Made by a program: the position numbers and the translations under genes. This document shows, in pieces, positions 36,746 to 49,278 of a DNA stretch of 64,000 bases. Every line of letters starts with the position of its first letter. Position 1 is the stretch's first letter. The notes below the pieces were generated by a model. It was not told the origin of the DNA. It was given only the letters and a program-made list of their open reading frames with translations, and searched no databases. The DNA lies in NCBI RefSeq assembly GCF_000471905.2, contig NW_006498608.1, positions 5,527,024 to 5,591,023 of the forward strand. The letters run 5' to 3'. Origin of the DNA: Amborella trichopoda (Eukaryota > Streptophyta > Magnoliopsida > Amborellales > Amborellaceae).

Positions 36746-38152
36746 TCCCCTACAAAGACTACTCTCTAACCAAATTAGGACTAAAGAAACCAGTGTTTTA
36801 AATTAGACCGAAAGCAGAGGTTCAACTAGCACAAACGCGGTTGCAACTATCAATAACTTCACTAGTTGTTGGGACTTATAATTGTTGGAATATTTTGTCT
36901 TAAATTTTAATGATTTTTTATCTTATTTGTTGGGAGAGGGTAACACTCTTATGGAGATTCTTTTTTTTTTTAAAAAAAAGAAAAGGTAATCAACAAAGGA
37001 AAACTCTTTTTAATTTTTCATAAAGTTTTTCTTTTTAATCTGCTCACTTCTATTTCTTCTCCATAACATCATGTTTAAAAATTAGAAGTGGGATAAATTA
37101 TAAAGACATCTTAATAAAAGATGGATTGCATTTCTTTTCAACTTTGTATTCAGAATAAAAAGAAAATAATATTTTAATTAAAGATATCTTGGAATGGGAG
37201 CTTACAAGACCAACAAGAGATTTTAAGAAATGATGTTGTCTCTATATGGCCTGGGCTTTGTGAAAACAAAGTACAACCTCACCTCAGTTCCTCATTAGAA
37301 AAACATTCTGAGCATAAAAAATCTCACGGCTCTAAATCAATTCTCAATACTGATTATTAAATTTGAAACTTAAAAAATAGTAAACATTTATTTTTAGGGT
37401 GAAATATACAACCTTGATAATGTGTTACAATATATATTATTTTTAAGCATTAAAACTCTTTTTTTTTTTTTGTACAACATTAAAGGTCAAAGTAGGATAA
37501 TTGATTTAAACGTTTTCAATGCCGGAACTGCAAAGGTGAGTTTTGAGGAAAGGCTTTTCTTATTTTACTAGAGCTGCAACCCTATGCAAACGTTTTCCTT
37601 TAAGAAAGTGTCGGGCTCTTATTTGTTCACACGTATACATACGCAAGGATATGCGAAAGTATTTGTGCAGGCCATAGAAGTAAGGCATCTATCAAAACCT
37701 ATCAAAAAATGATTCCTCCTCATACACCCGAAAACCTTTCAATTGATTACATCGACTGTAAACAATATTTCAAGTCTTAAAAATAGTGCTCACATAGCAC
37801 ATTATCCAAACCGTCGATTTTTAATATTTAAATATTTTTATATCCGCATAATATGCAAGATTTTAGAGCTTTGAATTTGAATTACAGGTAAAAGTAGATT
37901 TTTTTTCAGGAAAATGGAAATAAAAAATGAGCATTTTTTTTTACAATTTAAAAAATAAAAAGAAAAAAGAAAAATGTTATGACCCATAAGCCTAGAAGGG
38001 TAGGGCCTTGGATAAAATGCTCGACTTTTTGTATAACGCCCAAGTGCTACAATAACCACCTGTATATATCGGGTAAAAATAACGCGATAAAGCGCAAAAT
38101 AACGATAAAGCTCGATACGTTATTTTCTCTGTAGCTCCTTGGTGCGAACGCC

Positions 38153-41100
38153 ATGTCTCTCTCTTCGCCCAATTCAATAGATTTTGGGTTTTCTCTCTCT
38201 GGAAAAAGATTCAATTCTCCTCTTTCTCTCTCCTCAAAGAGGCGTAGTAATTTCATTTCTCTCTCATCTCAGCAGAGCTCAAAGGGTTCAGACGATGAAG
38301 AGACTTTGGAAAAAACGAAGAAAAACCCTAGCCAGTCATCATGGGACGCGAAAGATGCGTTAGGAAGAGATTATTTGTACAGGTTAGGGCAAGAGGCGGA
38401 CAATATGAACATTGCAGTAGGAGCGAGGAAAGGAATAATTGATGATCTTTTTGTGGGGAATTTTCTTGGAAAAGACGGTAAGTTTCCATCTTTACTGTAA
38501 ATTTTCATGGAGCCTCTGGTTAGACCGTTTATTGATATTTTTTATGAATATTTGATTGTTGCGAAGAAAAATGGGGATTTTGTTTGATGTATCGAAGAAT
38601 AATTGGGCTTAAAAAAATGGAAGAAGAATTGGTGTTCTGATTTTTTTTTTATAGAGTAATTGGAACTTTGCTTTAGTTTTTTAGAAAAAATTGGAATTTG
38701 TTTATCTTTTGAAGAAGGCTTGGAAAATTGATTGCAGCTGATATTGTTTTCGATTACCGGCAGAAGGTGACAAGATCGTTTGAGTATCTCCAGGGTGATT
38801 ATTATATAGCACCTGAATTTATGGTATGTATTTTTCCGCTTTATCAATATCTATGCCTTTTTTTCTTTCTTTTGATGCTTTTAAAGTTTGATCTTTATGA
38901 ATTTAAGGTTCATTTAATTATCACTGAAAGGAAATTATTGTTCTGGGAAATCATTTTTGTTTGTTTATACAGTGTCAAATTGCTCATTTTTAGTTATCAG
39001 ATGTTCGAAAAATCCATTAACGGAGTCACTGTTGTAAGCCCACGAATGGCCCGATTGAATCTGGGCCATTCTATGGCCGATCTGACGGTCACGGATGTTC
39101 GATAGTGTTGGAATTTTAATTTTTTTTCTACAAATCCAAATCACTTGAAATTTTAGGCGTGTGTTGTCCTTCTCATCAAGACGCACCTAATAAAAATATA
39201 AAAAAAATAATTTGTAAAAATAAAATTGACCAAAATACCCCCTGAAAGGTTTTGGGGGTATTTTGGTCAATTTATTTCATATAAAATTGTTTTTTGATAT
39301 TTTTTCGTAGATTCGCCTATTTTTGAAGAACACACGCCCAAATTTCAAGTGATTTAGATTTGTAGAAAAAAAATTAAAATTCAAACACTATCGGGCATCC
39401 GTGATCGTCAGATTGGCCCAGATTCAATTTGGGTCGTGGGCGTTTACTATAGCAATACGCACCTGGGTGCACATCTTTTCCCTATTTATATATATATATG
39501 TGTGTGTGGAAAAGATGGGATTAGCCCACTAACTTATATGAATATATGAGCCCAACATCTCAGATTGAATCTGGGCGGATCTGACGATCACGGATGCCCA
39601 ATAGTGTTTGAATTTTAGTTTTNNNNNNNNNNNNNNNNNNNNNNNNNNNNNNNNNNNNNNNNNNNNNNNNNNNNNNNNNNNNNNNNNNNNNNNNNNNNNN
39701 NNNNNNNNNNNNNNNNNNNNNNNNNNNNNNNNNNNNNNNNNNNNNNNNNNNNNNNNNNNNNNNNNNNNNNNNNNNNNNNNNNNNNNNNNNNNNNNNNNNN
39801 NNNNNNNNNNNNNNNNNNNNNNNNNNNNNNNNNNNNNNNNNNNNNNNNNNNNNNNNNNNNNNNNNNNNNNNNNNNNNNNNNNNNNNNNNNNNNNNNNNNN
39901 NNNNNNNNNNNNNNNNNNNNNNNNNNNNNNNNNNNNNNNNNNNNNNNNNNNNNNNNNNNNNNNNNNNNNAAATTTTTGGAGTGTGTTCATAAAAAATAGG
40001 TGAATCTTTAAAATATATAAAAAAAAAATTACATGAAATAAATTGACCAAAATACCCCCAAAAAGTTTTGGGGGGTATTTTGGTCATTTTTTTTCTACGA
40101 ATACTTTTTTTTATATTTTTATTGGGTGCGCCTTGATGAGAAGAACACATATCTAAAATTTCAAGTGATCTGGATTTGTAGAAAAAAATTAAAATTCAAA
40201 CACTACCGGACATCTGTGATCATCAGATCGGCCCAGATTCAATCTGGGCCGTTGGGCTCATATATTCATATGAGCTAATGGACTAATCCCATCTTTTCCC
40301 ATATATATATATATATATATATACAGGGAAAAGTTTATATAAGGTTGCAACCTTAAAATGTAGAACTACGGTGCACCCCAAAAATCCATCGGTAAAGGTT
40401 CTTTTAATTTTGAAAAGCCCTCTAATTGATCATCTTGACATCGAGATATATGACTATGAAAAAAAAAAAATTTAAGTCCTAGAAATAGTGCATCTTATAG
40501 CACATTATCTAGACCGCCCATTTTCAAGATTTTGACATGTTTATAAATCTACTTGATTTTAATCATTTTTTGAGTTTAAAATTTTATAATTAGAATTGAA
40601 AATAGATTTTGAGATAATCTTAAGAATATTTTACATCAAAATTATATGTTATGACAAAATTTGAAGGTGCACCTTAAATGGATGGTTTAAGGTTGCAACC
40701 TTATGAAAACCACACCCATATATATATATATATATATATATTGGGTAAATCAGTGGGGAATGCAAGCCCCTACCCATTTTTATAAATAGTTAATGGTTTT
40801 TGAGTGTATTAGTGGGAATGGAAATCTAGACCAGTAGCTGAGGCTCAAGTGGTGCTACCACCACGACCTCAATCCCATTCCCTTAAATGAAATGCATGCA
40901 CCATATTAGTAAACCATATAGTCTTTGCTGTTAATTTTTTTATTGATTTTGTTGAAAAACTTGATACTGATACAGATTATTTATCCATTTTACAGGATAA
41001 AGTTGGTGAGTTTCAAGAAACTTTGCAGAATTGCTTTATCGTCCAGAAAACTGATGAGGTTTCCAAATAAAAGGAGAATTTGGAGGAATTTATGGATCAA

Positions 41101-43709
41101 ATATGTTCTCAGTTATTTTTATTTTTATTTTTTTATTCTTTTCCCATTGTGATGTTTTAAGTGTTAATCGACTGTCAAAAGTTCATGATAAAGACCCACC
41201 ATTGTTGTGCTCAAAGTTGTCCTTTATCTTGCCTACATAAGACTATAAAATTTGATTTTGTGTTGTGTTTACGTGTGATATTTTTTCTGTCAAAACTTTT
41301 GTTGTTACATTTTATTCCTATCAAGTATTTGTTGTTTGTGAATGGTTCTGAGCTTACTTAGCTGTCTTTAAAATGGGTATCTCATAGGATTTTATATGGG
41401 TGATTATCATAGGATAGATGAATGGAAAACCCAGGGCTTGTTAGCCATAGCATTTTATTTCCACTTTTGAAATTTAAATCCTTGATGAAATTTAAAATGC
41501 ATACTCTATAAAGATCTGTAATATCATTTGTATCTGCTTGTTGATTCACATTTTCGGATGCTTACTCTTGAATGTTCCATCATGTGTAGTTTGTCACTTG
41601 GGTATCCTACCAAAGGTTTCTCATTTATGTACTGATGGTTGTCTTTGTTGCTTTTCTATTTGCAGTATGTCATATTGTTAAGAACTACATCGCTCATCTT
41701 TTGAAAACAAAGGTGCCTTTAATCCTAGGTAATATACTTCTACTTTGGCTACAAGACTTGGTTTTTTTTTTTTTGGGTCAAAGGTTCAATTGATCAGTTC
41801 GTATCACTTTTAAATTACAAGATTTCATTTTTGGGTTAAGGCTTTCCCTTATTATGGTCATGTTAGCTAGTATATTTCTCCCGGTATTAGAAAAGGTAGA
41901 AAAATGCTTGAGGGATATATACAGAGAGCAGAAGAAATGACATAGATTTCATTTAGCAAAACAGAGAAGTTTCTAAGACTAAGCAAGGATTTTAAAGCTT
42001 GACGAGATAAGTAAGGTTGTGGCATTAGATACTAGGGAGTCCGGAGGTTCTCTAGAATATGCAGAATATGGAAACCTTTGCAATGGAAGCCGTTAGGCAT
42101 CAACCTGGTTACTAGGGAGTCCGGAGGTTCTCTAGAATATGCAGAATATGGAAACCTTTGCAATGGAAGCCGTTAGGCATCAACCTGGTTTTGCTAATGT
42201 AGATTTATTATGCATCATGGCTCTTCTTAGTTCTCTTTTATAATTGACTTCATTTGTGAAAAAGAATATACTGCAGCAAGCTCAATACATGGAATATTAC
42301 AAGAGGACTCCTCAAATTTGAGGTCTAAACCTTTCCAATGCACCCAATTATGTTCTAGCTTCCCTTAGTTGGGAAAAAAAATTAAGTCAAAATCTCTTTT
42401 CAAATGGCTATATTATTTAGATGCTACAGATGTTTTATTGTTGACCTTTATTTTACATTGTAGATCTCCATCATATTGGACAAACCAATTTTGTATCAGC
42501 ATTGTAACAGCGTCTACTTTTTTCTTTGAGATACTTAACATTTGATCTGATCAATATCATAGTGTTTTCCTCTCCTTTCTGCAGGTATCTGGGGTGGAAA
42601 AGGTCAGGGCAAATCATTTCAGACAGAATTAATTTTTCAAGCTATGGGAATTGAGCCAGTCATTATGTCTGCTGGTGAACTGGAGTCTGAGAGAGCAGGT
42701 TCATTAACATCTAACAAAGTCCCCTTAAGCTTGCTTTCATTACTTTAATTAGTCATCGATATGGAATTCATTTCAGAATGATTAAGCTACAAAGATGGCA
42801 CGTTTGGATGCATCAAAATGGAATCACATTCCACAGATCCCTGGGTTGCCTCAGAACTCCTGTATCAACAAATTATACCACAGCATCTACTTCTGTTTTA
42901 TATGAATTAGGCTGGTTTTTTCCTTAATTGAAATCTAAATTCGGTTAGACTAAAATGTTCACCTCACGAATCAGGTTTACAAACACTTTTATGCACAAAG
43001 ACCATGGATTAAACCCTTTACTTGGCGTTGCACAAGGCAAGCAACTTGAGCTTTTGAACACCGAAGTATATAGCTTTCAGCAGTTAAAGGCTCAAAACCT
43101 GTTTACTTCGATTGCCTCTCCATAATGAAAGCTAGAATCCAATTGATCACTTTGCTAAACTAGATCACTGCTCGAGATAAAGGAAAAGCAATCCGAGCAG
43201 CTCAATCTTTTCTTCTCATTCCTCCATCCCTTACTTCATGGATCTTCTTAAGTATTACTGACATACTTATGCTCTTGGCTGCTAATCTTTCTTGAGCGGA
43301 GAGATCTATTATTTTGTTTGATCTCCCTCACAGCCAAGTAAGAGGTGTGGAACTTGAAAATGAATGCATTATTTGTGCCCAACAAATTATTCTAATAAAA
43401 GTGATTAAGAAGCAGAGAGTATTGATGCTACATTCATGTTTACAGCCACATTTGACATTCCATTAAAAAGGAAAAATGTGAAACTTCTCCCATCCTGCTT
43501 GCTTATGTCATTTGAATCTTGAAAAACATAATAAATATGAAAATGTGACTTAAAATTTCCACTACTTAAATCTTTTTGAATCGTTGTTTACCATGTTTGA
43601 GTGATGATAAAATGTTTTAGCTCTGCATTTGCCTTGTTTTACTCGTTTACTTTGTTCCACATGTGTTTTGAACATAAGCTGGCTGTTGTGCGTGTGTGTG
43701 TGTGTGTGT

Positions 43710-43745
<36 letters not shown>

Positions 43746-46065
43746 TCTGATTTATGAGCAGTGTCATTAAAACCTACAATAGTTTTCCTCTAAAGAGTCT
43801 TTATGGAATTGGTGTTCTCCTTGTTTTATCTATATCTACAACAAAAAGTGAAAAAGAAGAAGGCAACACTCCCTGATTTAAATATATCCATTCATGCAAG
43901 GCTCGTTTTGCAGGAGAACCGGGTAAGCTTATACGTGAGCGATACAGAGCAGCTTCTCAAGTTGTTCAGAACCAAGTCAGAAGCCTCTCTTCTTTTCCAC
44001 ACTAATAAAATATGTATGTTGCAGGAATATATGATGTTGGTATCTAGATATTAAATCTTTCATATCCTTTGTTTCTGATACATAGATGCCATGCCTGCTA
44101 TCTTTCCATTTAGTTCATGTTCCATGAGTTTTGATGCTCAAGCAATAAAAATTTGAAGTTGCTCCAGATTGAACTTTTTGTGCCATATGTGTGATGATAT
44201 CCACCAATAAAGAGAAACTGCATACATGGTAGATCTATATGATGCCAGTGTGTGACTTTGAAGTTTGTGTATATCAACAAGTTACCTTCAATTGAATTAC
44301 TTATGTAGTAAATTGAATGTATTTGCCTTCCTTTTTCATAAGCTACCTCTATCCTTACGTCTAGTCTTATGAAATGCCTTTATGGTTCCTTCAACATAAT
44401 TTGCTCATTGTATTAGAATAACCAATATCAATGAGAAGATAAATACTAGTTCTTATCTCTTAGTAGCTGAAAACTTGCTTAGAGCTAACTTTTGTTCAGA
44501 TTGAAGAAATATTCAGATTCTTAATTCCCAATGCAGTACTATACTTTATTCATCTTCATCTTATATGAATTGGTTTCTATCCTCATCATCAGCTCATTCA
44601 GAGTGCTTTTTAGATTGTTTCACTGAGTGTGATATACATAAAATTTTGCCTAAGGTTTGTCCTTTCTTTCTTCACCACACTACATGCATATCTTTATGAT
44701 AATGGTTTTATTTAATGCAGGGAAAGATGAGCTGTTTGATGATCAATGATATAGATGCTGGTTTGGGGAGATTTGGTGAGGACCTACAGTATCTTGGCTT
44801 AAATACATTGGATGGATTTTTTGGTGTCATAATAAATTAATTATACCATGAAGAATTTTTGGATTTTAAAAATTTGCGGACTTTTTAAAATTAAAAATTA
44901 TCTACGCTTCTTCTTTTTTTTCTTTTGTTTGTGAAAGCTGGAATCTGAATCTGAAGGTAATGGTTCCCATGAAGAGCTCCATATTGCCAGGCTATGGCAT
45001 AATCTTGCTGTTAAGATTATGGTTTTATCATGTGCATGCATTGGATATGCGGTAATCGAAAATAACTTCAATGTTGTTCATTTACCTTTTGGTTGTGATC
45101 AGTCTGATGCTAGTGTAGTATATAACTGTAGCTTTCTATTTTGTTAAACCAGAAATAGTCTTTTGTTAGTTTCTAACTTGTTTTGTTACTAGCCATTTTC
45201 CCTTGTAAAGAGGTTCTGTTTGACTTGCTCTGGTCTTGTAACTAATCTCCCAGATTTTTGCCAAAAGAGGAAATTGATATAATACTTGTTTCAGACTCCT
45301 GAATTTGCAGTATTTGACATGCTTTCATTCTGTGCAAAACAGCATGTTGTTGTCTGATCTATTATATTCCATTTACTTGTCAATCACTATGAAATGTTAC
45401 TTATTGCTTCCCTTAATTCTTTCCTCTAGGTAATACTCAAGTAACCGTAAACAATCAGATTGTTGTTGGCACACTTATGAATTTGTCAGATAATCCTACA
45501 AGAGTAAGCATTGGACAAGACTGGAGAGAATCAGATATCACTCATCGTATTCCTGTCATAGTAACGGGAAATGATTTTTCCACTCTTTATGCACCTTTGA
45601 TTCGTGATGGAAGGATGGAAAAGTTTTATTGGTGCGTATTCCTTCTCAAAATGGGATGCGATTTCGTTTTTGTGTTGCATGTTGGCATTTCCAAAAACAT
45701 GACAATTCATGATATATTCCCTTTTGTAACTGTTATTATTCAGCATTTGGCTGGTATTAGATCTTGCTCAAACAAATTTGATTTACTTAGGAATGGGCTC
45801 AAAGCTAGGTGGGCACGGTGGTGGCAGCCACAAAATAATATCTTGAGTTTTGTTCCTGTCACGGGTGGGGGACCCTTACCCCGGCAAACTATGCAAAAAA
45901 AAAAAAAATTGAAAAAAGAAAGAGAGAGATAGAGAGAGCGCCACCCATTTTTTGTACAGGACCTCTTCTCTTGGGGAGCCTAACATTTTTTGCCGAGAGA
46001 CCCGGCCTGTGGGTCGTCTCGACGGACTACTGTAATACTTATCTTAATACAACAGTTAACAACAT

Positions 46066-46102
<37 letters not shown>

Positions 46103-49100
46103 CTTTTGTCACACTTCACAGCAAGTCCAAATTTTCAAACTCATGCACTGCTGCTTGGATTTCTATTCCTTGCATGGTATGAAAATTCTTCAATTCCAGT
46201 TCCATTGCATATATTCAAGAGGACAAGCATGGTTGTTCTTTCATATGTATGGCTATGTATAACATAATATATTAAAAGTATAACGCACTTGTGTATGTGT
46301 GCATGGAAGGTTTCATAATTCCATATTGCTTCAAGGTAACCATACTACCATTAGAACAGTGAACCTGTCAAAATTGAGACAAATCATGTTGACTTAGTCT
46401 GCTAAGATATGCTCTTTTGAAACTTTTCATTGTATTAAGTTACACACGCAAATTTTTGCCACAATGTAGCCATCTAGCTACCACAACCAGAAAAAGGAAA
46501 GGATGCTATTCAATTTTATTTTTTTGACTATGTCCCTCCAGTGTTGATCAATGTTCGGACATCCTATGGCTTGTAATGTCAACACAACTGTATCACCTAT
46601 CTTGAAAACTAGTGGCATCAAAAGCATTTTCTTCTTGTAGAGGAAAACTTAGTTAGTTTCATATGATTAGTAAATGGCTATTCTTGGATCCTTTGAAAAC
46701 TTGGTAGTAAGCCTGCTTATGGTAGATCAATTCTCTATCATTCATAAACAGAGAAAAGCTTGTACGAGAACAATAGTAGGGCAGGGATCCTCTTTTATAT
46801 ACTTGGTCGTGCATAAAAGATAAGTGCGCTATAAATTATTTATGAATATGTTTGTTTCAGAATTTGCTAATCATAAGCATTGTCTTGTTGAACTGAATGT
46901 ACCTTTAGATCCTTCTAGTGTGCTTTCCATAGGTTCTGAAATACAATTGGCAATAAGCAATCCTCATTTTTTTTTTGTCTTTAGGCAGCCAACACGTGAA
47001 GATATTGTAAATATTGTCCACAGAATGTACGAGAAGGATGGGATTTCTAAAAATGAAGTTGCCAGCATTGTCGACACATTTCCAAGTCAAGGTAAGCCTT
47101 TTTCATTGTTGCAAAGTTGATTTGACAATGGGATGAACTTTGTACATGTCCCCATAAAATCTACTTGTGCGAGGATCACACTCTCATATTTACTTTTTTG
47201 TAAAATGTGTGCTGCACACTTCGATTAATGATTTTGATGAAGGAGATCAATTTCAACAATTCATTGAGATTCTTTGACTTGATGCAACCTAGATTCAGCA
47301 CAGAAACCTCATCAATCCTCCTCAATCTGAAGCCACTAAACTACATTTTAGTGATAGGAATATATATTATGAGTTATGTGAGTATTCTACAGGCCCTGCC
47401 AAATTTGATTCAAGGCCATCGAATATAGGTATTCCAATTCAAAGGAACACTACAAAAATCCCCACCTGTTCTTGATGTTGACAGGAGGAACTCAGCTGAT
47501 TTTAGCATTGTAGGTCATGCATTGAGTTCTTAATCTCTAATGTCATGGATACTTCATTATTCTTTATTTGCCTGCTTCAAGTAAACTGTAAATTAATCTA
47601 TTACTTAGATTCCTCTAGTTTAACGCTAACTGTTCAAATTATTTTGACCATCTCCTAGAATTGTTTTAGTGATTATATGTAACTGATATTCTTGGAGCAG
47701 ACTTTATGTTATTCAATTTACATGTTTCTGATAAAATACAGCCATCATAAAATTCTATCCCGGAATGAAAATTTAATTTTGAATTTGCAGCCTTGGATTT
47801 CTATGGAGCCCTGAAGTCTCGAACATATGATAGATCAATCCTGAAGGTATTTGAGAAGTAAAATTTTCACCAGATGATTCTTATCTATTTGTTTTAGATC
47901 TTTTCAGATCTTGCAGTATAAAAGATGCCCTCTTCTCCCTGGTACACTGACATGTTCATAAAAAGTGAACTCTCTAATAATTCACTTTCCATTTTATCAT
48001 GTAATAGGAAACATTGACGGCATAAGTAATTGAAGTTTCTCCCAAGAGATCAGATTTAACTGGTTTCTGATTTCATTTTCTGCATATGCCTCATCTTATA
48101 CAGCTTTATTTTGTAGTGGGTTTCTGAAAACGGCGGTTATGAAAAACTCGGGGAGATACTTCTCAAAAGGAAACGGGTTGATAAGCTCCCTACATTCACG
48201 CCACCCAAGGTATTGGCCTCTCTTTCTTATATGTTCTTCCTACCAAGGACAGAATTATTGGTGCCTCCGTGGCTTTGGTTCAACGTAAATATCCACAAAA
48301 CTTAATAGTGAAACCAACCTGTATCCGTTGTGCAATTTACTGTTCATACACAAAATTAGGAGTGAACATTGGGTCTGGTTGACTCGTTGGTCCACTGGGT
48401 CAACTCAACCTTGTTCTGGGTCTGAACCTAGGAAATGGACTAGTGGGTCAGTTTGGGTTTGATGGGACCTAGTCTTGATCGGGTTCGGGTTCGGGTCCAG
48501 GCCGGCCCTAATAGGATCAGGACAGAGTGTCAACCCAACCCAGATAGTTGTGTGTGCGCACACACTCGTGTGTGTGAAATTTATACATTATAATAAATTA
48601 TACTAAATATTATATATCTGATCCTGATTGGACCTGTTTGCACCCCTACACACGATGTATGGGTATTTCCATTCAGGTGATGCCCTGATATCATTTTGGT
48701 GGATTTACCCAAATGAAGAGTTGGCTTCCAAGACCAGGAAATGCCTGATACTTCGACAACTCTTTGTAAATTGTTCCCTGTCTCCTAAAGTGAAGTTAAG
48801 TTACTAATAACGAGGGAATTTTTGGTGCTCTGATCTCCTCGATTAGTAGTAGTAAAAGATATGGGATTGTCAAAGAGATCATTTATCTTTTGTACATTGG
48901 GGTCATAATCATTCTTGTCCCTTAAATTTCAAAATAGGTGGATGTAAGAGTGTCAATCGAATAGACAGTTCCAAAAATTAAATTAAAAAATTCGGAATTC
49001 GTGGCTCACCACAAGCCATCCAATTTGACATCTAATGAGTGAGAATGATTGTAGTCTCCTCTATGTACAAAAGATAAATGATATCTTTGTAGAAAATCCC

Positions 49101-49278
49101 AAAAGACATTTGTGAATTGATTTTTGGGGTGCAACATGTTCAGAATTAAGATTTTTTTATGTTTATGGAACAGCGAACCATGGATGCATTGCTGGAGTCG
49201 GGGTATTCTCTCATCAAGGAACAAAAACTGATTACTGCCACAAAATTGTCCAAGGAATACTTGAAAAACATGGACTGA
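38153..49278 (+). CDS. Rubisco-activase-like AAA+ protein, plastid-targeted, 425 aa
   Basis: Exons: 38153-38477, 38738-38823, 40996-41005, 41666-41728, 42585-42698, 43914-43975, 44721-44775, 45430-45631, 46985-47091, 47791-47846, 48117-48209, 49174-49278 (1278 bases, 426 codons with stop). The Ser/Arg-rich N-terminus (MSLSSPNSIDFGFSLSGKRF) looks like a chloroplast transit peptide. An activase-type N-domain follows (SSWDAKDALGRDYLYRLG, RKGIIDDLF). AAA+ motifs: Walker A GGKGQGKS (165-172), Walker B CLMINDIDAG (225-234), sensor region VTGNDFSTLYAPLIRDGRMEKF (283-304, with the arginine finger), and YGALKSRTYD near the lid. Canonical activase remodels inhibited Rubisco in the stroma. This protein matches it through the AAA+ core but lacks the C-terminal redox extension and is closer to the separate activase-like paralogue of land plants (Arabidopsis At1g73110 type). 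Its substrate is therefore inferred, not known. Intron 2 contains an assembly gap. Confidence 0.9.
39032..39481. mobile_element. MITE (fold-back) in intron 2 of activase-like gene
   Basis: Left arm (TAAGCCCACGAATGGCCCGA, then TTGAATCTGGGCC and CTACAAATCCAAATCACTTG) is repeated inverted in the right arm (CAAGTGATTTAGATTTGTAG, then GGCCCAGATTCAA and GTGGGCG). The centre is GACCAAAATACCCC facing GGGGTATTTTGGTC (39228-39268). The outer right end is ACATCTTTTCCC. The left outer end is less clear. Confidence 0.8.
39507..40300. mobile_element. Second MITE of the same family, broken by assembly gap
   Basis: Ends GGAAAAGATGGGATTAGCCC and, inverted, GGGAAAAGATGGGATTAGTC; both arms continue with TATGAATATATGAGCCCAAC. 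The same palindromic core (40045-40056 with 40074-40085) and the same ATCCAGATCACTTG-type inner arm occur as in the 39.0-kb element. The left inner arm is replaced by N. (TA)n or (TG)n runs flank it, so a target duplication cannot be judged. Confidence 0.8.
39623..39969. other. Assembly gap (N)
   Basis: 347 N inside the left arm of a fold-back element; the hairpin arms probably caused the assembly break. Any open frame drawn across it is meaningless. Confidence 1.
40326..40717. mobile_element. Third MITE in intron 2
   Basis: Left end GGGAAAAGTTTATATAAGGT TGCAACCTT; the right end read inverted is GGGTGTGGTTTTCATAAGGT TGCAACCTT. It is flanked on both sides by (TA)n. The internal segment with AGAAATAGTGCATCTTATAG and CACATTATCTAGACCG is shared with 37.77-37.82 kb. 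Confidence 0.75.
40996..41005 (+). other. 10-nt microexon of activase-like gene
   Basis: GATAAAGTTG sits between TTTTACAG and GTGAGT. It encodes D-K-V plus the first base of the next Val. It is required to connect exon 2 (ending in phase 0 after ...YYIAPEFM) to exon 4 (starting in phase 1, VCHIVKNYIAHLL), and reproduces the activase-family order APxFMDKxVxHIxKN. Confidence 0.9.
42031..42190 (+). repeat. Perfect 80-bp tandem duplication in intron 4
   Basis: Two identical adjacent 80-base units, 42031-42110 and 42111-42190, each beginning ACTAGGGAGTCCGGAGG and ending CATCAACCTGGTT. Absence of differences means either a very recent duplication or an assembly artefact. Confidence 0.95.
43691..43742 (+). 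repeat. (TG)n-(TC)n compound microsatellite
   Basis: A run of GT units passes directly into TC units, in intron 5 of the activase-like gene about 170 bases before exon 6. Confidence 0.95.
48357..48648. mobile_element. hAT-type MITE in last intron of activase-like gene
   Basis: TAGGAGTGAACATTGGGTCT at the left and, inverted, TAGGGGTGCAAACAGGTCC at the right. Neighbouring octamers CACAAAAT (48349-48356) and CACACGAT (48649-48656) agree at six of eight positions, compatible with an aged 8-base target duplication. The interior is GGGTC/GGTCC-rich with an AT-rich stretch towards the right. Confidence 0.65.

Larger units (their letters stand above)
35669..38152. other. Intergenic between OSB and Rubisco-activase-like genes
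   Basis: Holds the OSB 3' UTR, a 100-base tandem duplication, a GGCC-rich repeat (36510-36740), a dispersed repeat (37240-37450), and a MITE-like stretch at 37565-37840. That stretch shares the words AATAGTGC...ATAGCACATTATC..GACCG with the element at 40.3-40.7 kb. No gene is seen. Confidence 0.5.

Noticed and set aside
39529-40150. Long open frames across the first N run, on both strands
   Set aside because: They exist only because N cannot give a stop codon.
45785-45925. Possible SINE ending in an A-run
   Set aside because: GGTGGGCACGGTGGTGGC and the following A-tract are suggestive, but no convincing B-box or target duplication was found.
45477-45932. 151-codon open frame as a separate gene
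   Set aside because: Its beginning is exon 8 of the activase-like gene; after 45631 it is intron sequence.
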